Positions 1 through 8,640 of a stretch of 64,000 nt of DNA are shown here, one piece after another (position 1 is the stretch's first letter; each line of letters starts with the position of its first letter). A model generated the notes under the pieces. The model made no database searches. It was not told the origin of the DNA and saw only the letters and a program-made list of their open reading frames with translations. The stretch lies in assembly GCF_036203305.1 (NCBI RefSeq), contig NZ_CP108131.1, positions 2,108,001 to 2,172,000 on the forward strand, in the 5' to 3' direction. This DNA is from Streptomyces sp. NBC_00190. GTDB lineage: Bacteria; Actinomycetota; Actinomycetes; Streptomycetales; Streptomycetaceae. The position numbers were made by a program, and so were the translations under genes.

Positions 1-500
1 CTGGTGATCCCCAGGAGCAGCGAGACGAGCACGCCGGCACCGGCCATCTGGGCGAGCAGGTAGAAGATCGAGACCACGATGGTGGAGGTGCCGGCGGCGG
101 TGCGGACGGGCCGCTGGCGCATCCGGTACGCGAGGACGTCGCCCATCGTGTAGCGGCCGGAGTTGCGCAGCGGCTCGGCGACGAGCAGCAGGGCGACCAG
201 CCAGGCGACGAGGAAGCCGATGGAGTAGAGGAAGCCGTCGTAGCCGAAGAGGGCGATGGCGCCGGCGATGCCGAGGAAGGACGCGGCGGACATGTAGTCG
301 CCGGAGATGGCCAGGCCGTTCTGGAAGCCGGTGAACTGGCGGCCGCCCGCGTAGAAGTCGGCGGCGTCCTTGGTCTGGCGGCCGGCCCAGATCGTGATGA
401 TCAGGGTGGCGACGACGAACAGGCCGAAGAGGGTGATGATCAGCGGGCGGTGCTCGGTGGCACCGGCCGCGACCGTCGTCAGGTGGAGCGAGCCGCTCAT
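1..500 (-). CDS. actP: Cation/acetate symporter ActP (sodium:solute symporter family), N-terminal part
   Basis: Only the first ~166 codons lie in the window; the gene runs off the left edge. It begins with ATG at 500, overlapping the stop of the upstream DUF485 gene as ATGA. Reading the complement gives hydrophobic helices typical of the sodium:solute symporter family, including DFYAGGRQFTGFQNGLAISG and GDYMSAASFLGI, the ActP-like family signature. It is an inner-membrane transporter that would take up acetate or other short monocarboxylates with a cation. The DUF485-actP pairing matches the yjcH-actP arrangement known from Escherichia coli. Substrate specificity is inferred from family and context. 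Confidence 0.9.
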   Translation of the reverse strand, partial: MSGSLHLTTVAAGATEHRPLIITLFGLFVVATLIITIWAGRQTKDAADFYAGGRQFTGFQNGLAISGDYMSAASFLGIAGAIALFGYDGFLYSIGFLVAWLVALLLVAEPLRNSGRYTMGDVLAYRMRQRPVRTAAGTSTIVVSIFYLLAQMAGAGVLVSLLLGIT

Positions 501-862
501 TCGCCGGCCTCCATCCTCGCCTTGATGGCGGCCGCCTTGGGGTCGAGCTTGGTGGCGGCGTGCCGCGAGTACAGCCAGGCGATCAGGAAGGTCGTCGCGA
601 ACTGGGCGAGGCCGAGCACGAGGGCGACGTTGATGTTGCCGAAGAGCTTGGTCCCCATGAAGCCGCCCGCGTAGCTGGACAGCAGTACGTAGAGCAGGTA
701 CCAGGCGATGAAGGCCACGGTCAGCGGGAAGGCGAAGGAACGGTAGGAGCTGCGCAGTTCGGCGAACTCGGCGCTCTGCTGGACGTGTCCGAAATCTTCG
801 GCCGTGGGGACCGCCGGGGGCGTTCCCGCGCTGCCTGGCGGCGGCGCTGCTTCGGTGGTCAC
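497..862 (-). CDS. DUF485 family membrane protein (YjcH-like)
   Basis: A 121-aa protein with two transmembrane segments (around FPLTVAFIAWYLLYVLLSSY and VALVLGLAQFATTFLIAWLY), a hallmark of DUF485. The GTG at 862 is preferred because an AAGGAG ribosome binding site lies just upstream; the open frame extends to 1054 but that extension has no protein-like character. The N-terminal ~25 residues are Pro/Ala-rich and probably cytoplasmic. Its stop overlaps the actP start by 4 bp, so the two are translationally coupled. The family accompanies acetate symporters; its molecular role is unknown, perhaps an accessory subunit. Confidence 0.9.
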   Translation of the reverse strand: MTTEAAPPPGSAGTPPAVPTAEDFGHVQQSAEFAELRSSYRSFAFPLTVAFIAWYLLYVLLSSYAGGFMGTKLFGNINVALVLGLAQFATTFLIAWLYSRHAATKLDPKAAAIKARMEAGE

Positions 863-1119
863 GGGGGGTTCTCCTTGCGATGCGGACGCGGTGGGGACGA
901 CGGACAAAACAACCTCCGTGTGGGGGACGGTGGTGCCGAGCCCCCCTGTCAACGGCACGGCCGGCGCGTCGGGACGGTTCAACACCCGCTGTTTCTTTAG
1001 AGACTGATTTCTCGAACTGATGGCGCAGAAGCGAACACCGGCACTAGGTTCCACATGTCATGAACCCGTCCGCCGTGACCACGGCCGGGCGGTTTTTTCA
1101 AGGATGATGTGGAGAACCC

Positions 1120-2661
1120 ATGGCTCATCTGGGATCCGGCCGCCGGCGTGCTCTCGCCGTTCCGGTCGGCCTGGCGCTCACCGCCTCGCTCGCCTTCCTG
1201 CCCTCGGTCGCGGCCTCCGCCGCTCCGCTGGGCAACACGGCGGACGCGGCCACGGCCTCCAAGGCCGAGACCACCGGGCCCAAGCTGTCGTACGTGGCGA
1301 ACCTGAACACGTACGCCACGGTGACGGCGGCGAAGAAGGCCATCGAGCGTGCCGGCGGCACGGTGGTGACGGCGCACGAGCAGATCGGCGTCATCGTCGC
1401 GCACTCCCAGAACCCGGAGTTCGCCAAGCAGCTGCGGGCCCAGCGCGGACTGTTCGTGTCCGTGGGCGCCACCCGGACGGCCCCTCTGAAGACGGTGCAG
1501 ACCACCGAGGAGGGCACCACGCAGAAGCTCAGCGCGGCGGACGCCGCCAAGGCGGCGGCGGACGCGGCGCCGGGGCAGGAGCCGCTGGAGTCCAACCAGT
1601 GGGACCTCCGGGCGATCAAGGCCGACCAGGCTCACAAGATCAACGATGGCAGCCCCGACGTCACGGTGGGCATCATCGACACGGGTGTCGACGACACCCA
1701 CCCCGATCTCGCCGCGAACTTCTCCAAGGAGCAGTCGGCCAACTGCGTCGGCGGTGTCCCGGACACCACCGAGGGCGCCTGGCGTCCGTACGCGGACGGC
1801 AGCGACCACGGCACGCACGTGGCCGGCACCATCGGCGCCCCGCGCAACGGCGTGGGCGTCAGCGGTGTCGCGCCCGGTGTGAAGCTCGCCGCGATCAAGG
1901 TGAGCGAGCCCGGGACCAGCCTGTTCTACACCGAGGCGGTCGTCTGCGGCTTCATGTTCGCCGCCGAGAAGGGGATCGAGGTGACCAACAACAGCTACTA
2001 CGTCGACCCCTGGTACTTCAACTGCAAGACGGACGACGACCAGAAGGCGCTGGTGGAGGCCCTCACCCGGGCGAGCAACTACGCCCAGCGCAAGGGCGTG
2101 CTGAACGTCGCCGCGGCCGGCAACGAGAACTTCGACCTGGCGTCCGACTCGATCGTCGACGACACCAGCCCGAACGACACGACCCCGACGCCGCGCACGA
2201 TAGACCCGCGCGTCTGCCTGGACGTGCCGACCCAGCTGCCGGGCGTGGTCACCGTGACCGCGACCGGTGACAAGGGCTTCAAGTCGTACTACTCCAGCTT
2301 CGGCCTGGGCGTGGCGGACGTCGCGGCCCCCGGCGGCGACAAGTGGCAGATACCGGCCACCCCGGACGCCAACGGCCGCGTGCTGTCCACCATCCCGGGC
2401 GGCTACGGCTACAAGCAGGGCACCTCGATGGCCACCCCGCACGTCGCGGGCGTCGCGGCCCTGCTCAAGAGCGCGCACCCGTCGGCCACGCCGGCGCAGC
2501 TCCAGGCGATGCTCAAGGGCCAGGCCACCAAGACGGCCTGCCCGGCCCAGGTCTACGACGCGACCGGCGCTCTGATCAACGCCACCACCTGCGTGAGCAA
2601 GTGGGGCCAGACCGGCTACTACGGCTACGGCGTGGTCGACGCGCTCAAGGCCGTGCAGTAA
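1120..2661 (+). CDS. Secreted S8 family serine peptidase (subtilase)
   Basis: A 513-aa preproenzyme. Residues 1-35 form a Sec signal peptide (GRRR positive region, hydrophobic core, AxA-like cleavage near ASAAP). An inhibitor-I9-like propeptide spans roughly 50-130. The subtilisin triad is complete: Asp187 in GIIDTGVDD, His230 in HGTHVAG, Ser436 in GTSMATPHVAG. The oxyanion-hole region AAGNEN is also present. Four or more cysteines suggest disulfides in the mature protein. The protein ends soon after the catalytic domain, with no P-domain or anchor, so it should be freely secreted. It would degrade extracellular protein for nutrition or development. It is monocistronic, convergent with the downstream dehydrogenase, and followed by a strong terminator. 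Confidence 0.96.
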   Translation: MAHLGSGRRRALAVPVGLALTASLAFLPSVAASAAPLGNTADAATASKAETTGPKLSYVANLNTYATVTAAKKAIERAGGTVVTAHEQIGVIVAHSQNPEFAKQLRAQRGLFVSVGATRTAPLKTVQTTEEGTTQKLSAADAAKAAADAAPGQEPLESNQWDLRAIKADQAHKINDGSPDVTVGIIDTGVDDTHPDLAANFSKEQSANCVGGVPDTTEGAWRPYADGSDHGTHVAGTIGAPRNGVGVSGVAPGVKLAAIKVSEPGTSLFYTEAVVCGFMFAAEKGIEVTNNSYYVDPWYFNCKTDDDQKALVEALTRASNYAQRKGVLNVAAAGNENFDLASDSIVDDTSPNDTTPTPRTIDPRVCLDVPTQLPGVVTVTATGDKGFKSYYSSFGLGVADVAAPGGDKWQIPATPDANGRVLSTIPGGYGYKQGTSMATPHVAGVAALLKSAHPSATPAQLQAMLKGQATKTACPAQVYDATGALINATTCVSKWGQTGYYGYGVVDALKAVQ

Positions 2662-2684
2662 CACCTGGCAGGCGTAGTACGCGA

Positions 2685-2720
2685 GAGGGCCGGGCGGGGG
2701 TCGTCCCCCGCCCGGCCCTC
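2685..2720. terminator. Bidirectional factor-independent terminator hairpin
   Basis: A perfect 16-bp GC-rich stem (2685-2700 with 2705-2720) and TCGT loop lie between the convergent subtilase and alcohol dehydrogenase genes. No long T tract follows, which is usual for Streptomyces terminators. Confidence 0.85.
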
Positions 2721-2729
2721 ATCGCTCGT

Positions 2730-3773
2730 TCAGGGCTTGATCAGCACCTTGAGCGCGCTGCGGTCGTCCATCGCGCGGTAGCCGTCCGGGACCTCGTCCA
2801 GGGACACGGCCCGGTCGAAGACGGGCGACGGGTCGATCGCGCCACTGAGCACGTCGTCCAGCAGCTCCGGGATGTAGGCGCGGACGGGGGCCACGCCGCC
2901 GCGCAGGGTGATGTTGCGGTCGAACATGACGCCGAGGTCGAGGCCGGTGCCGCTGCCGTGCGGGACACCGACGTAGCCGACGGCCCCGCCGTCGCGGGTG
3001 ATGTTCACGGCGGTGCGCATGGACTGCTCGGTGCCGACCGCCTCGATGACCGCGTGCGCGCCCCGGCCGCCGGTGAGCTCGCGCACGGCCGCCTCGGCGG
3101 CCTCGCCGCGCACGGCGACCACATCGGTGGCCCCGAAGAGCCGGGCTATGTCCGTACGGACGGTGTGGCGGCCCAGTGCGATGATCCGCTCGGCGCCCAG
3201 GCGCTTGGCGGCGAGGACGCCGCACAGGCCGACCGCGCCGTCACCGACGACGGCGACCGTGGAGCCCGGGCGCACCCCGGCGCCCAGGGCCGCGTGGTGC
3301 CCGGTGCCCATGACGTCGGAGAGCGCGAGCAGCCCGGTGAGCAGGTGGTCGTCGGAGGCGGCCTCGGCGGGCAGCTTGACCAGGGTGCCGTCGGCGTGCG
3401 GGACGCGGACGGCCTCGCCCTGGCCGCCGTCGTGGCCGACCGAGCCCCAGAAACCGCCGTGGTCGCAGGAGGTGAACAGACCCTCCTTGCAGTACTCGCA
3501 AGTGCCGTCCGACCACATGAAGGGCGCGACGACCAGGTCTCCGGCGCGCAGGCCGGACACGTCGGGGCCGGTCTCCTCGACGATGCCCAAGAACTCGTGG
3601 CCGATGCGCTGGCCGGGCTGGCGCTCGGCCTCGCCGCGGTAGGCCCACAGGTCGCTGCCGCAGATGCAGGCACGCAGGACGCGGACGACGGCGTCCCCGG
3701 GTCGCCGTATCGCGGCGTCCGGCACCTCCTCCACGCGTATGTCGTGCGGGGCGTGGATGACGGTGGCGCGCAT
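2730..3773 (-). CDS. Zinc-dependent alcohol dehydrogenase (MDR superfamily)
   Basis: A 347-aa medium-chain dehydrogenase/reductase. The N-terminal GroES-like domain carries catalytic zinc ligands in RACICGSD (Cys38) and GHEF (His59-Glu60). The structural-zinc lobe shows three of the usual four cysteines (CEYC then Cys after seven residues); the first position is Asp (SDGTCEYC), a variant seen in related dehydrogenases. The Rossmann domain holds VAVVGDGAVGLCG, the NAD(P)-binding glycine motif. It would oxidise an alcohol or reduce an aldehyde; substrate unknown. ATG at 3773 has GAGGGA upstream. It lies 74 bp downstream of the lysoplasmalogenase on the same strand and could be co-transcribed, perhaps handling fatty aldehydes; that link is inference. 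Confidence 0.9.
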   Translation of the reverse strand: MRATVIHAPHDIRVEEVPDAAIRRPGDAVVRVLRACICGSDLWAYRGEAERQPGQRIGHEFLGIVEETGPDVSGLRAGDLVVAPFMWSDGTCEYCKEGLFTSCDHGGFWGSVGHDGGQGEAVRVPHADGTLVKLPAEAASDDHLLTGLLALSDVMGTGHHAALGAGVRPGSTVAVVGDGAVGLCGVLAAKRLGAERIIALGRHTVRTDIARLFGATDVVAVRGEAAEAAVRELTGGRGAHAVIEAVGTEQSMRTAVNITRDGGAVGYVGVPHGSGTGLDLGVMFDRNITLRGGVAPVRAYIPELLDDVLSGAIDPSPVFDRAVSLDEVPDGYRAMDDRSALKVLIKP

Positions 3774-3847
3774 GGTGGTGCTTCCCTCGTGTCGGCCGAC
3801 CGGGTCGGTCGGTCTTGACTGTGCTGCCCTTGTGGGGCCGGCCTACC

Positions 3848-4522
3848 TTACGCCTGTTCGCGGGCCGGGCTGCCCGTGGCCAGCAGGTACTGGGCGGCCG
3901 CGTAGGTGGCCATGATCCAGAAGTCCGGGCGGGGAAGCTGGGGCCAGTCGGCGACGCCGGTGGCGATGAGGGTGTCCGACAGCAGGAACAGCGCCCCGCC
4001 CACCCCGGCCCGCAGGCCGAAGGCACTTGAGCGGTAGGCCATGGCGGCCAGGAGCAGGCTGTACCCGGCGACGGGGATGCGCAGGTCGGCGGGGAGGTCT
4101 CCCCAGAGCAGCGCGACGGTCCCCAGGAGCGCGAGCCCGTACCCGCCGCCGAGCAGGGCGTTGGTGCCGCGCCGGCCGAAGAGCACGAGGTAGCAGACGT
4201 GCCCGGCGGCGAAGGAGCCCATGCCGATCAGGAAGGCGGGCTCGGCGTCGAAGAGCAGGGCGAGGTCCCCGCCCCAGCCGAAGAGCAGGGCGGCGACCAG
4301 CAGGCGGGGGGCGCCGCGGGTGATCACGTACGCCACCAGCAGCGGCATCAGCAGCGGCTTCGCGAGGACGTGCCCGAGGTGCCAGCCGGCGAGCAGCGAG
4401 CCGAGGTCGGCGGCGGTGGCCGCGGCGAAGGCGCCGAGCAGTACCCGGCCGGCGAGGCCGCCGCCGGCGGCGGTCGCGGTGCGGGCCGCCCACGACGGCG
4501 TACGGGACTCGGTAGCGCTCAC
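3848..4522 (-). CDS. Lysoplasmalogenase (YhhN/TMEM86 family)
   Basis: A 224-aa polytopic membrane protein with about eight hydrophobic helices. Family-type polar residues are visible in FGWGGDLALL and FLLSDTLIA, the conserved Gly-Asp and Ser-Asp positions of the YhhN family. Characterised members (human TMEM86A/B and a Legionella homologue) hydrolyse the vinyl-ether bond of lysoplasmalogens to a fatty aldehyde and a glycerophospho-headgroup. GTG at 4522 overlaps the upstream stop as GTGA, so it is translationally coupled to the AGMO-like hydroxylase, a context fitting ether-lipid breakdown. Whether this organism makes or meets ether lipids is not shown by the sequence. Confidence 0.85.
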   Translation of the reverse strand: MSATESRTPSWAARTATAAGGGLAGRVLLGAFAAATAADLGSLLAGWHLGHVLAKPLLMPLLVAYVITRGAPRLLVAALLFGWGGDLALLFDAEPAFLIGMGSFAAGHVCYLVLFGRRGTNALLGGGYGLALLGTVALLWGDLPADLRIPVAGYSLLLAAMAYRSSAFGLRAGVGGALFLLSDTLIATGVADWPQLPRPDFWIMATYAAAQYLLATGSPAREQA

Positions 4523-5397
4523 GCGGCGTGCTCCGGTGCGGTGGCCGGCTGGGCTGCCTGGGCCGCCGGGGCGGGCTGCCAGCCGGGGCCGCCGAAGACC
4601 CGTCCGGCGCGCTCGCGCCAGCTCGTGGCGGCCCGGACGTCGCGGGCGATGGCGGCGTACTCGTGGGTGGCCACGCGCAGCGGGTTGTAGGTGTTGATGT
4701 CCTTCGTCAGACCGAAGACGGGCTTGTCGGTCTCCCCCACCCAGGAGCCGAACATCCGGTCCCAGATGATCAGGATCCCGGCGAAGTTGCGGTCCAGGTA
4801 GCCGCCCTGGGAGGCGTGGTGGACGCGGTGGTGGGAGGGGGTGTTGAAGACGTACTCGACGGGCCGCGGCAGCTTGTCGATCCGCTCGGTGTGGATCCAG
4901 AACTGGTAGACGAGGTTGACCGAGTAGCAGAAGGCGACGGCGGCGGGGTGCACGCCGAGCGCGATCATCGGCAGGTAGAACGGCCAGGAGGTGGCGCTGG
5001 TCCACGGCTGGCGCAGGGCGGTGGTGAGGTTGAACTTGCGGCTGCTGTGGTGAACGACGTGGCAAGCCCACAGGACGCGGATGACGTGGTGGCCGCGGTG
5101 CTGCCAGTAGTAGAGGAAGTCCTGCGCGAGCAGCATCAGCAGGACGGTCCACCACAGGACGGGCACGCGCAGGGGCGTCAGCTCGTAGACGGCGGTGTAG
5201 ATCGCGACGACGGGGATCTTCCAGAGGAAGTCGAAGACGAGGCTGCCGATTCCCATGCCGAGGCTGGTGACGGCGTCCTTGGTCTCGTACCCGGCGGCGT
5301 CCTCGTCGGGATGGATGCGGTAGCTCACCATCTCCAGGACGGTGAGCAGCACGAAGGCCGGTATGGACCACAGCACGACATCGGGCAGGTTCGGCAT
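4519..5397 (-). CDS. Sterol desaturase/fatty acid hydroxylase family protein, alkylglycerol monooxygenase (AGMO)-like
   Basis: A 292-aa integral membrane di-iron enzyme. The eight-histidine pattern is complete: HRGHH at 100-104, HVVHH at 113-117 and NTPSHHRVHH at 185-194. Flanking segments TTALRQ, YQFWIHTE and NFAGILIIWDRMFGSW match what I remember of human AGMO (TMEM195), more closely than generic sterol desaturases. AGMO oxidatively cleaves the O-alkyl bond of ether lipids using tetrahydrobiopterin. Around four to five helices surround the histidine core. The C-terminal ~30 residues are Pro/Ala-rich and variable. It is the first gene of a two- or three-gene unit with the lysoplasmalogenase. 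The enzyme class is clear; ether-lipid substrate is inferred from the AGMO-like segments and neighbour. Confidence 0.87.
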   Translation of the reverse strand: MPNLPDVVLWSIPAFVLLTVLEMVSYRIHPDEDAAGYETKDAVTSLGMGIGSLVFDFLWKIPVVAIYTAVYELTPLRVPVLWWTVLLMLLAQDFLYYWQHRGHHVIRVLWACHVVHHSSRKFNLTTALRQPWTSATSWPFYLPMIALGVHPAAVAFCYSVNLVYQFWIHTERIDKLPRPVEYVFNTPSHHRVHHASQGGYLDRNFAGILIIWDRMFGSWVGETDKPVFGLTKDINTYNPLRVATHEYAAIARDVRAATSWRERAGRVFGGPGWQPAPAAQAAQPATAPEHAA

Positions 5398-5441
5398 GTC
5401 CGCACCATAGAGGCGGCTCCGGGGGTGCCGCTAGAGGTTGT

Positions 5442-5453
5442 TACCGATCGGTA
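5442..5453. promoter_or_regulatory. Palindromic operator candidate TACCGATCGGTA
   Basis: A perfect 12-bp palindrome lies in the 113-bp region between the divergent AGMO-like and NACHT genes, 45 bp upstream of the former. Its form suits a dimeric repressor such as a TetR protein, but no regulator gene adjoins it. It could control either or both genes. Confidence 0.4.
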
Positions 5454-5510
5454 TCCATCTGGGTTACCGCGGGTTCGCGAGATGATGTCCGAGCAAGGAG
5501 AGGGTGGGGG

Positions 5511-8500
5511 ATGACGGGATTCGAGACGGTTCTCTTACGGGTGGCGGGGACGGCGGCGGGCGCGCTGGTCAAGTCCCTCCTGGCCCGGGCCCCGGGGGCG
5601 GGCCTGGTGGCCGATCCGGCCGCCCCGGCGGGGCGCTGGCGCAAGCCGCCGACGGAGCTGGGCGCGGCGGAGATCCGCCGCCTGACGGAGGTTCTGGCCG
5701 CCCGGCTGGGCCCGGCCTGCGTGGGACTCCCGGAGCACGAACGCCTGGCGGCGGTGACGGCGGTCGGCGACACTTTCGCGGCGCTGGGCGACCTGGACGC
5801 GCAGACCCTGTTCGCCGCGGACCTCGACCCGGCGGCCCTGGCCGCGGCCCTGCCGGCTCCCCCTCCGGGGCTGAGCGAGGCCGCCGACGCCCTGTACCGG
5901 CGGCTGGTCGCCCTGTGCTGCGCGCACGTGGTGGAGTACGCGACGACCCTGCCGGGCTTCGGGGCCCGGGCGGACGTGGAACTGGTCCGCCGGACGGGGC
6001 AGTTGACACGCTCCTTGGACCGCCTGCACCACGCGGGAGACGGTTCGGCCCACGCCTTCGAGGAGCGCTACGCCGAGTACATCGCCCGCACCCACGGCCG
6101 CCTCCAGCTCTTCGGCCTCACCCTCAGCCGGTCCCGGCCGGAGTGGCCGCTGGACCTGGCCTACATCAGCCTCGCCGTGAGCGGCGCCCGGTCACCGGGT
6201 GAAGCACCGGAACCGCACCGGACCTCGGTCGATGTGAAGCAGGCGCTGCGCGGAACGGACCGGGTGCTGCTGCGCGGCCCGGCGGGGTCGGGGAAGAGCA
6301 CTTTGATCCAGTGGCTGGCGCTGAACGCGGCCCGGCGCAGCTTCGGTCCGGAGCTGAGCGAGCTGAACGCCTGCGTGCCGTTCGTCCTGCAGCTGCGCTC
6401 CCTGCGTTCCCGGGAAGCGGCACCGATGCCGGAGGAGTTCCTGCGCACGGCGGGTGTCCCCCTGCACGGCGAGGCGCCGGCGGGCTGGGCCTCCGCCCTC
6501 ATGCGGAGCGGTCGGGCGCTGGTCCTGGTCGACGGGGTGGACGAAGTGCCCCAGCACCTGCGCAACCAGACCGAGGCCTGGCTGTGGTCCCTGCTCGGGG
6601 CATACCCGCAGGCCCGGTACATCGTGACGACCCGGCCGTCGGCGGTCCCGGAGGACTGGCTCTCGGGCCACGGATTCTCGCGCACCACGCTGCTCCCGAT
6701 GGAGCGCAAGGAGGTCCGGACGTTCGTGAGCCACTGGCACGACGCGGCGCGCGCCGACTGCCACTCCCCGGACGAACTGGCCCAGTTGGACCGGTACGAG
6801 GAGTCGCTCGGCCAGGCGGTGGACTCGCGCCGCGACCTCGGCCGGCTGGCCACCAACCCCCTGATGTGCGCGCTGCTCTGCGCCCTGAACCGGGACCGGC
6901 ACACGCACCTGCCCCGCGCGCGCAAGGAACTGTACGACGCGGCCCTCGACATGCTGCTGGTCCGACGCGACAACGAGCGGGAGATCAGTGGCGTGGAGGG
7001 GGTGGATCTCACCCGGGACGAGCAGACCCTCCTGCTCCAGCGGCTCGCCTACTGGCTGATCCGCAACGAGCACCTCGAAGCGGACCGCGACGAAGCCGTG
7101 GCGATGGTCGCCGCATGGCTGGACTCGATGCCGCGCGTACGGGCGCAGGGCACCGCCCAGCAGGTGTTCAACCACCTCCTGATCCGCAGCGGCCTGCTGA
7201 TCGAGCCCGTCCCCGGAGCCGTGCAGTTCGTGCACCGGACCTTCCGGGACTACCTCGGCGCCAAGGCCGCGGTGGAGGCCCGGGACTTCGGCGTCCTGGT
7301 CCGCCACGCGCACGAGGACACCTGGGACGACGTGGTCCGCATGGCCGTGGGCCACGCACGGCCCGACGAACGGGCCCGGCTGCTCCGCCAGCTGCTGCGC
7401 CGTGCCGACAAGGTCACGAGCCGTCGCAATCGGCTGGTGCTCCTGGCCGCCGCCTGCCTGGAGCACGCGCCGGAGCTGGACCCGGAGGTCTGGAACGAGG
7501 TCCGGGCGCGCACCGCGGAGCTGCTGCCCCCGCGCGGTCCCGACCAGGCCGAGGAGCTGGCCAAGGCGGGCGAGATGGTACTGGAACTGCTGCCCGAGCC
7601 GGCGGGCCTGAGCGAGGCCCAGGCGCAGGCGACCGTCCGCACGGCCGCACTCGTCGGCGGGGACCGGGCGCTCCAGGTCATCGCCGCGTTCCGGGGGGAC
7701 GACCGGTACGAGGTGGGCCATGAACTGTCCGACGCCTGGGGCCGGTTCCCCACGGCGGACTACGCGGACGCGGTGCTGGCCGGCGCCCCGATGCGCACGA
7801 CGCACCTGCACATCCGCACCCCCGGGCAGCTGGCGGCGTTCGCCGGGCTTCCGCACATCCGCCGCGTCTACCTCACCTCGGACAACGGCATCCCCCGGGA
7901 GATCACCGAGCGGCGGGACCTGGAGTGGCTGGTCGTGGAGCACAATCCGGGCGTGGCCGACCTCTCGGTGCTGTCGGGTCACCGCGCGCTGCGCCACCTC
8001 GGAGTCTTCGACTGCCCGGGGGTGACCAGCATCGAGCCGGTCGCCGAGCTCACCGCGGACAGCCTCGCCTTCGGGTACGTACAGAACGGGCTGTCGCTGG
8101 CTCCCCTGGCCGGCATACCAGGGCTGCGGTCGCTGGTCATCGGCTTCGAGCCGAAGGAGCGGCACATCGGGGACGTCCCGGCAGCGGAGGGGCTGACCAA
8201 GCTGACCCTGTGGCAGGGTGCGCGGGGACTCTCCCTCGACGGGCTGGAGCGCTGGCCCGCGCTGACCTCCCTCGCCATCGCCGGGGACTGGCAGTACGGG
8301 CAGTTCGTGGGGCGGCGGCCACTCACCGGACTGACCTCGCTGCAGATCCGGTACACCGCGCCGGTGGAGGTGGCCCACCTGCTCCCGTACCGGCGGCTCA
8401 CCGAGCTGATGCTGCTGCGCTGCGGGCTCGCCGGCGGTCTGGAGCAGCTGCGGGAACTGCCGGGACTGACCCGGCTGCGGATCGCCGAATGCGCGGGGAC

Positions 8501-8615
8501 CGTGGACGTCGCTCCCCTGGCAGGGCTGGACCACCTGCGGCTGGAGCTCGACCGGCGCACCGCCTTCACCGGGACGGAGCGGATCGCGCCGGAGCGGCTC
8601 ACCTTCTTCTCGTGA
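5511..8615 (+). CDS. NACHT domain protein with C-terminal leucine-rich repeats (bacterial NLR-like)
   Basis: A 1034-aa STAND NTPase. Residues 1-~230 are a mostly helical, Ala/Leu-rich N-terminal domain of the type seen in actinobacterial NACHT proteins. The NTPase follows: Walker A GPAGSGKST at 256-264 (Lys262), Walker B LVLVDGVDE with Asp341 and the extra acidic Asp344-Glu345 typical of NACHT, and a sensor-like YIVTTRPSA. A helical region (NACHT-associated, about 400-700) leads to irregular leucine-rich repeats from about 760 to the end, such as LRHLGVFDCPGV and LTRLRIAEC. Bacterial NACHT proteins of similar build can protect against phage; this one lacks a recognisable separate effector enzyme, so the N-terminal helical domain may be the effector. 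It is monocistronic. ATG at 5511 has a purine-rich AGGAGAGGGTGGGGG leader. Confidence 0.9.
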   Translation: MTGFETVLLRVAGTAAGALVKSLLARAPGAGLVADPAAPAGRWRKPPTELGAAEIRRLTEVLAARLGPACVGLPEHERLAAVTAVGDTFAALGDLDAQTLFAADLDPAALAAALPAPPPGLSEAADALYRRLVALCCAHVVEYATTLPGFGARADVELVRRTGQLTRSLDRLHHAGDGSAHAFEERYAEYIARTHGRLQLFGLTLSRSRPEWPLDLAYISLAVSGARSPGEAPEPHRTSVDVKQALRGTDRVLLRGPAGSGKSTLIQWLALNAARRSFGPELSELNACVPFVLQLRSLRSREAAPMPEEFLRTAGVPLHGEAPAGWASALMRSGRALVLVDGVDEVPQHLRNQTEAWLWSLLGAYPQARYIVTTRPSAVPEDWLSGHGFSRTTLLPMERKEVRTFVSHWHDAARADCHSPDELAQLDRYEESLGQAVDSRRDLGRLATNPLMCALLCALNRDRHTHLPRARKELYDAALDMLLVRRDNEREISGVEGVDLTRDEQTLLLQRLAYWLIRNEHLEADRDEAVAMVAAWLDSMPRVRAQGTAQQVFNHLLIRSGLLIEPVPGAVQFVHRTFRDYLGAKAAVEARDFGVLVRHAHEDTWDDVVRMAVGHARPDERARLLRQLLRRADKVTSRRNRLVLLAAACLEHAPELDPEVWNEVRARTAELLPPRGPDQAEELAKAGEMVLELLPEPAGLSEAQAQATVRTAALVGGDRALQVIAAFRGDDRYEVGHELSDAWGRFPTADYADAVLAGAPMRTTHLHIRTPGQLAAFAGLPHIRRVYLTSDNGIPREITERRDLEWLVVEHNPGVADLSVLSGHRALRHLGVFDCPGVTSIEPVAELTADSLAFGYVQNGLSLAPLAGIPGLRSLVIGFEPKERHIGDVPAAEGLTKLTLWQGARGLSLDGLERWPALTSLAIAGDWQYGQFVGRRPLTGLTSLQIRYTAPVEVAHLLPYRRLTELMLLRCGLAGGLEQLRELPGLTRLRIAECAGTVDVAPLAGLDHLRLELDRRTAFTGTERIAPERLTFFS

Positions 8616-8640
8616 GCCGCTCCGGCGGACAGCCGGGGTG

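Noticed and set aside
997..2664. A long minus-strand frame across the subtilase
   Set aside because: Arg/Gly/Val-rich shadow of the subtilase, which has signal peptide and complete triad.
6192..8534. A 780-codon minus-strand frame within the NACHT gene
   Set aside because: Low-complexity shadow frame; the plus strand has all NTPase motifs.
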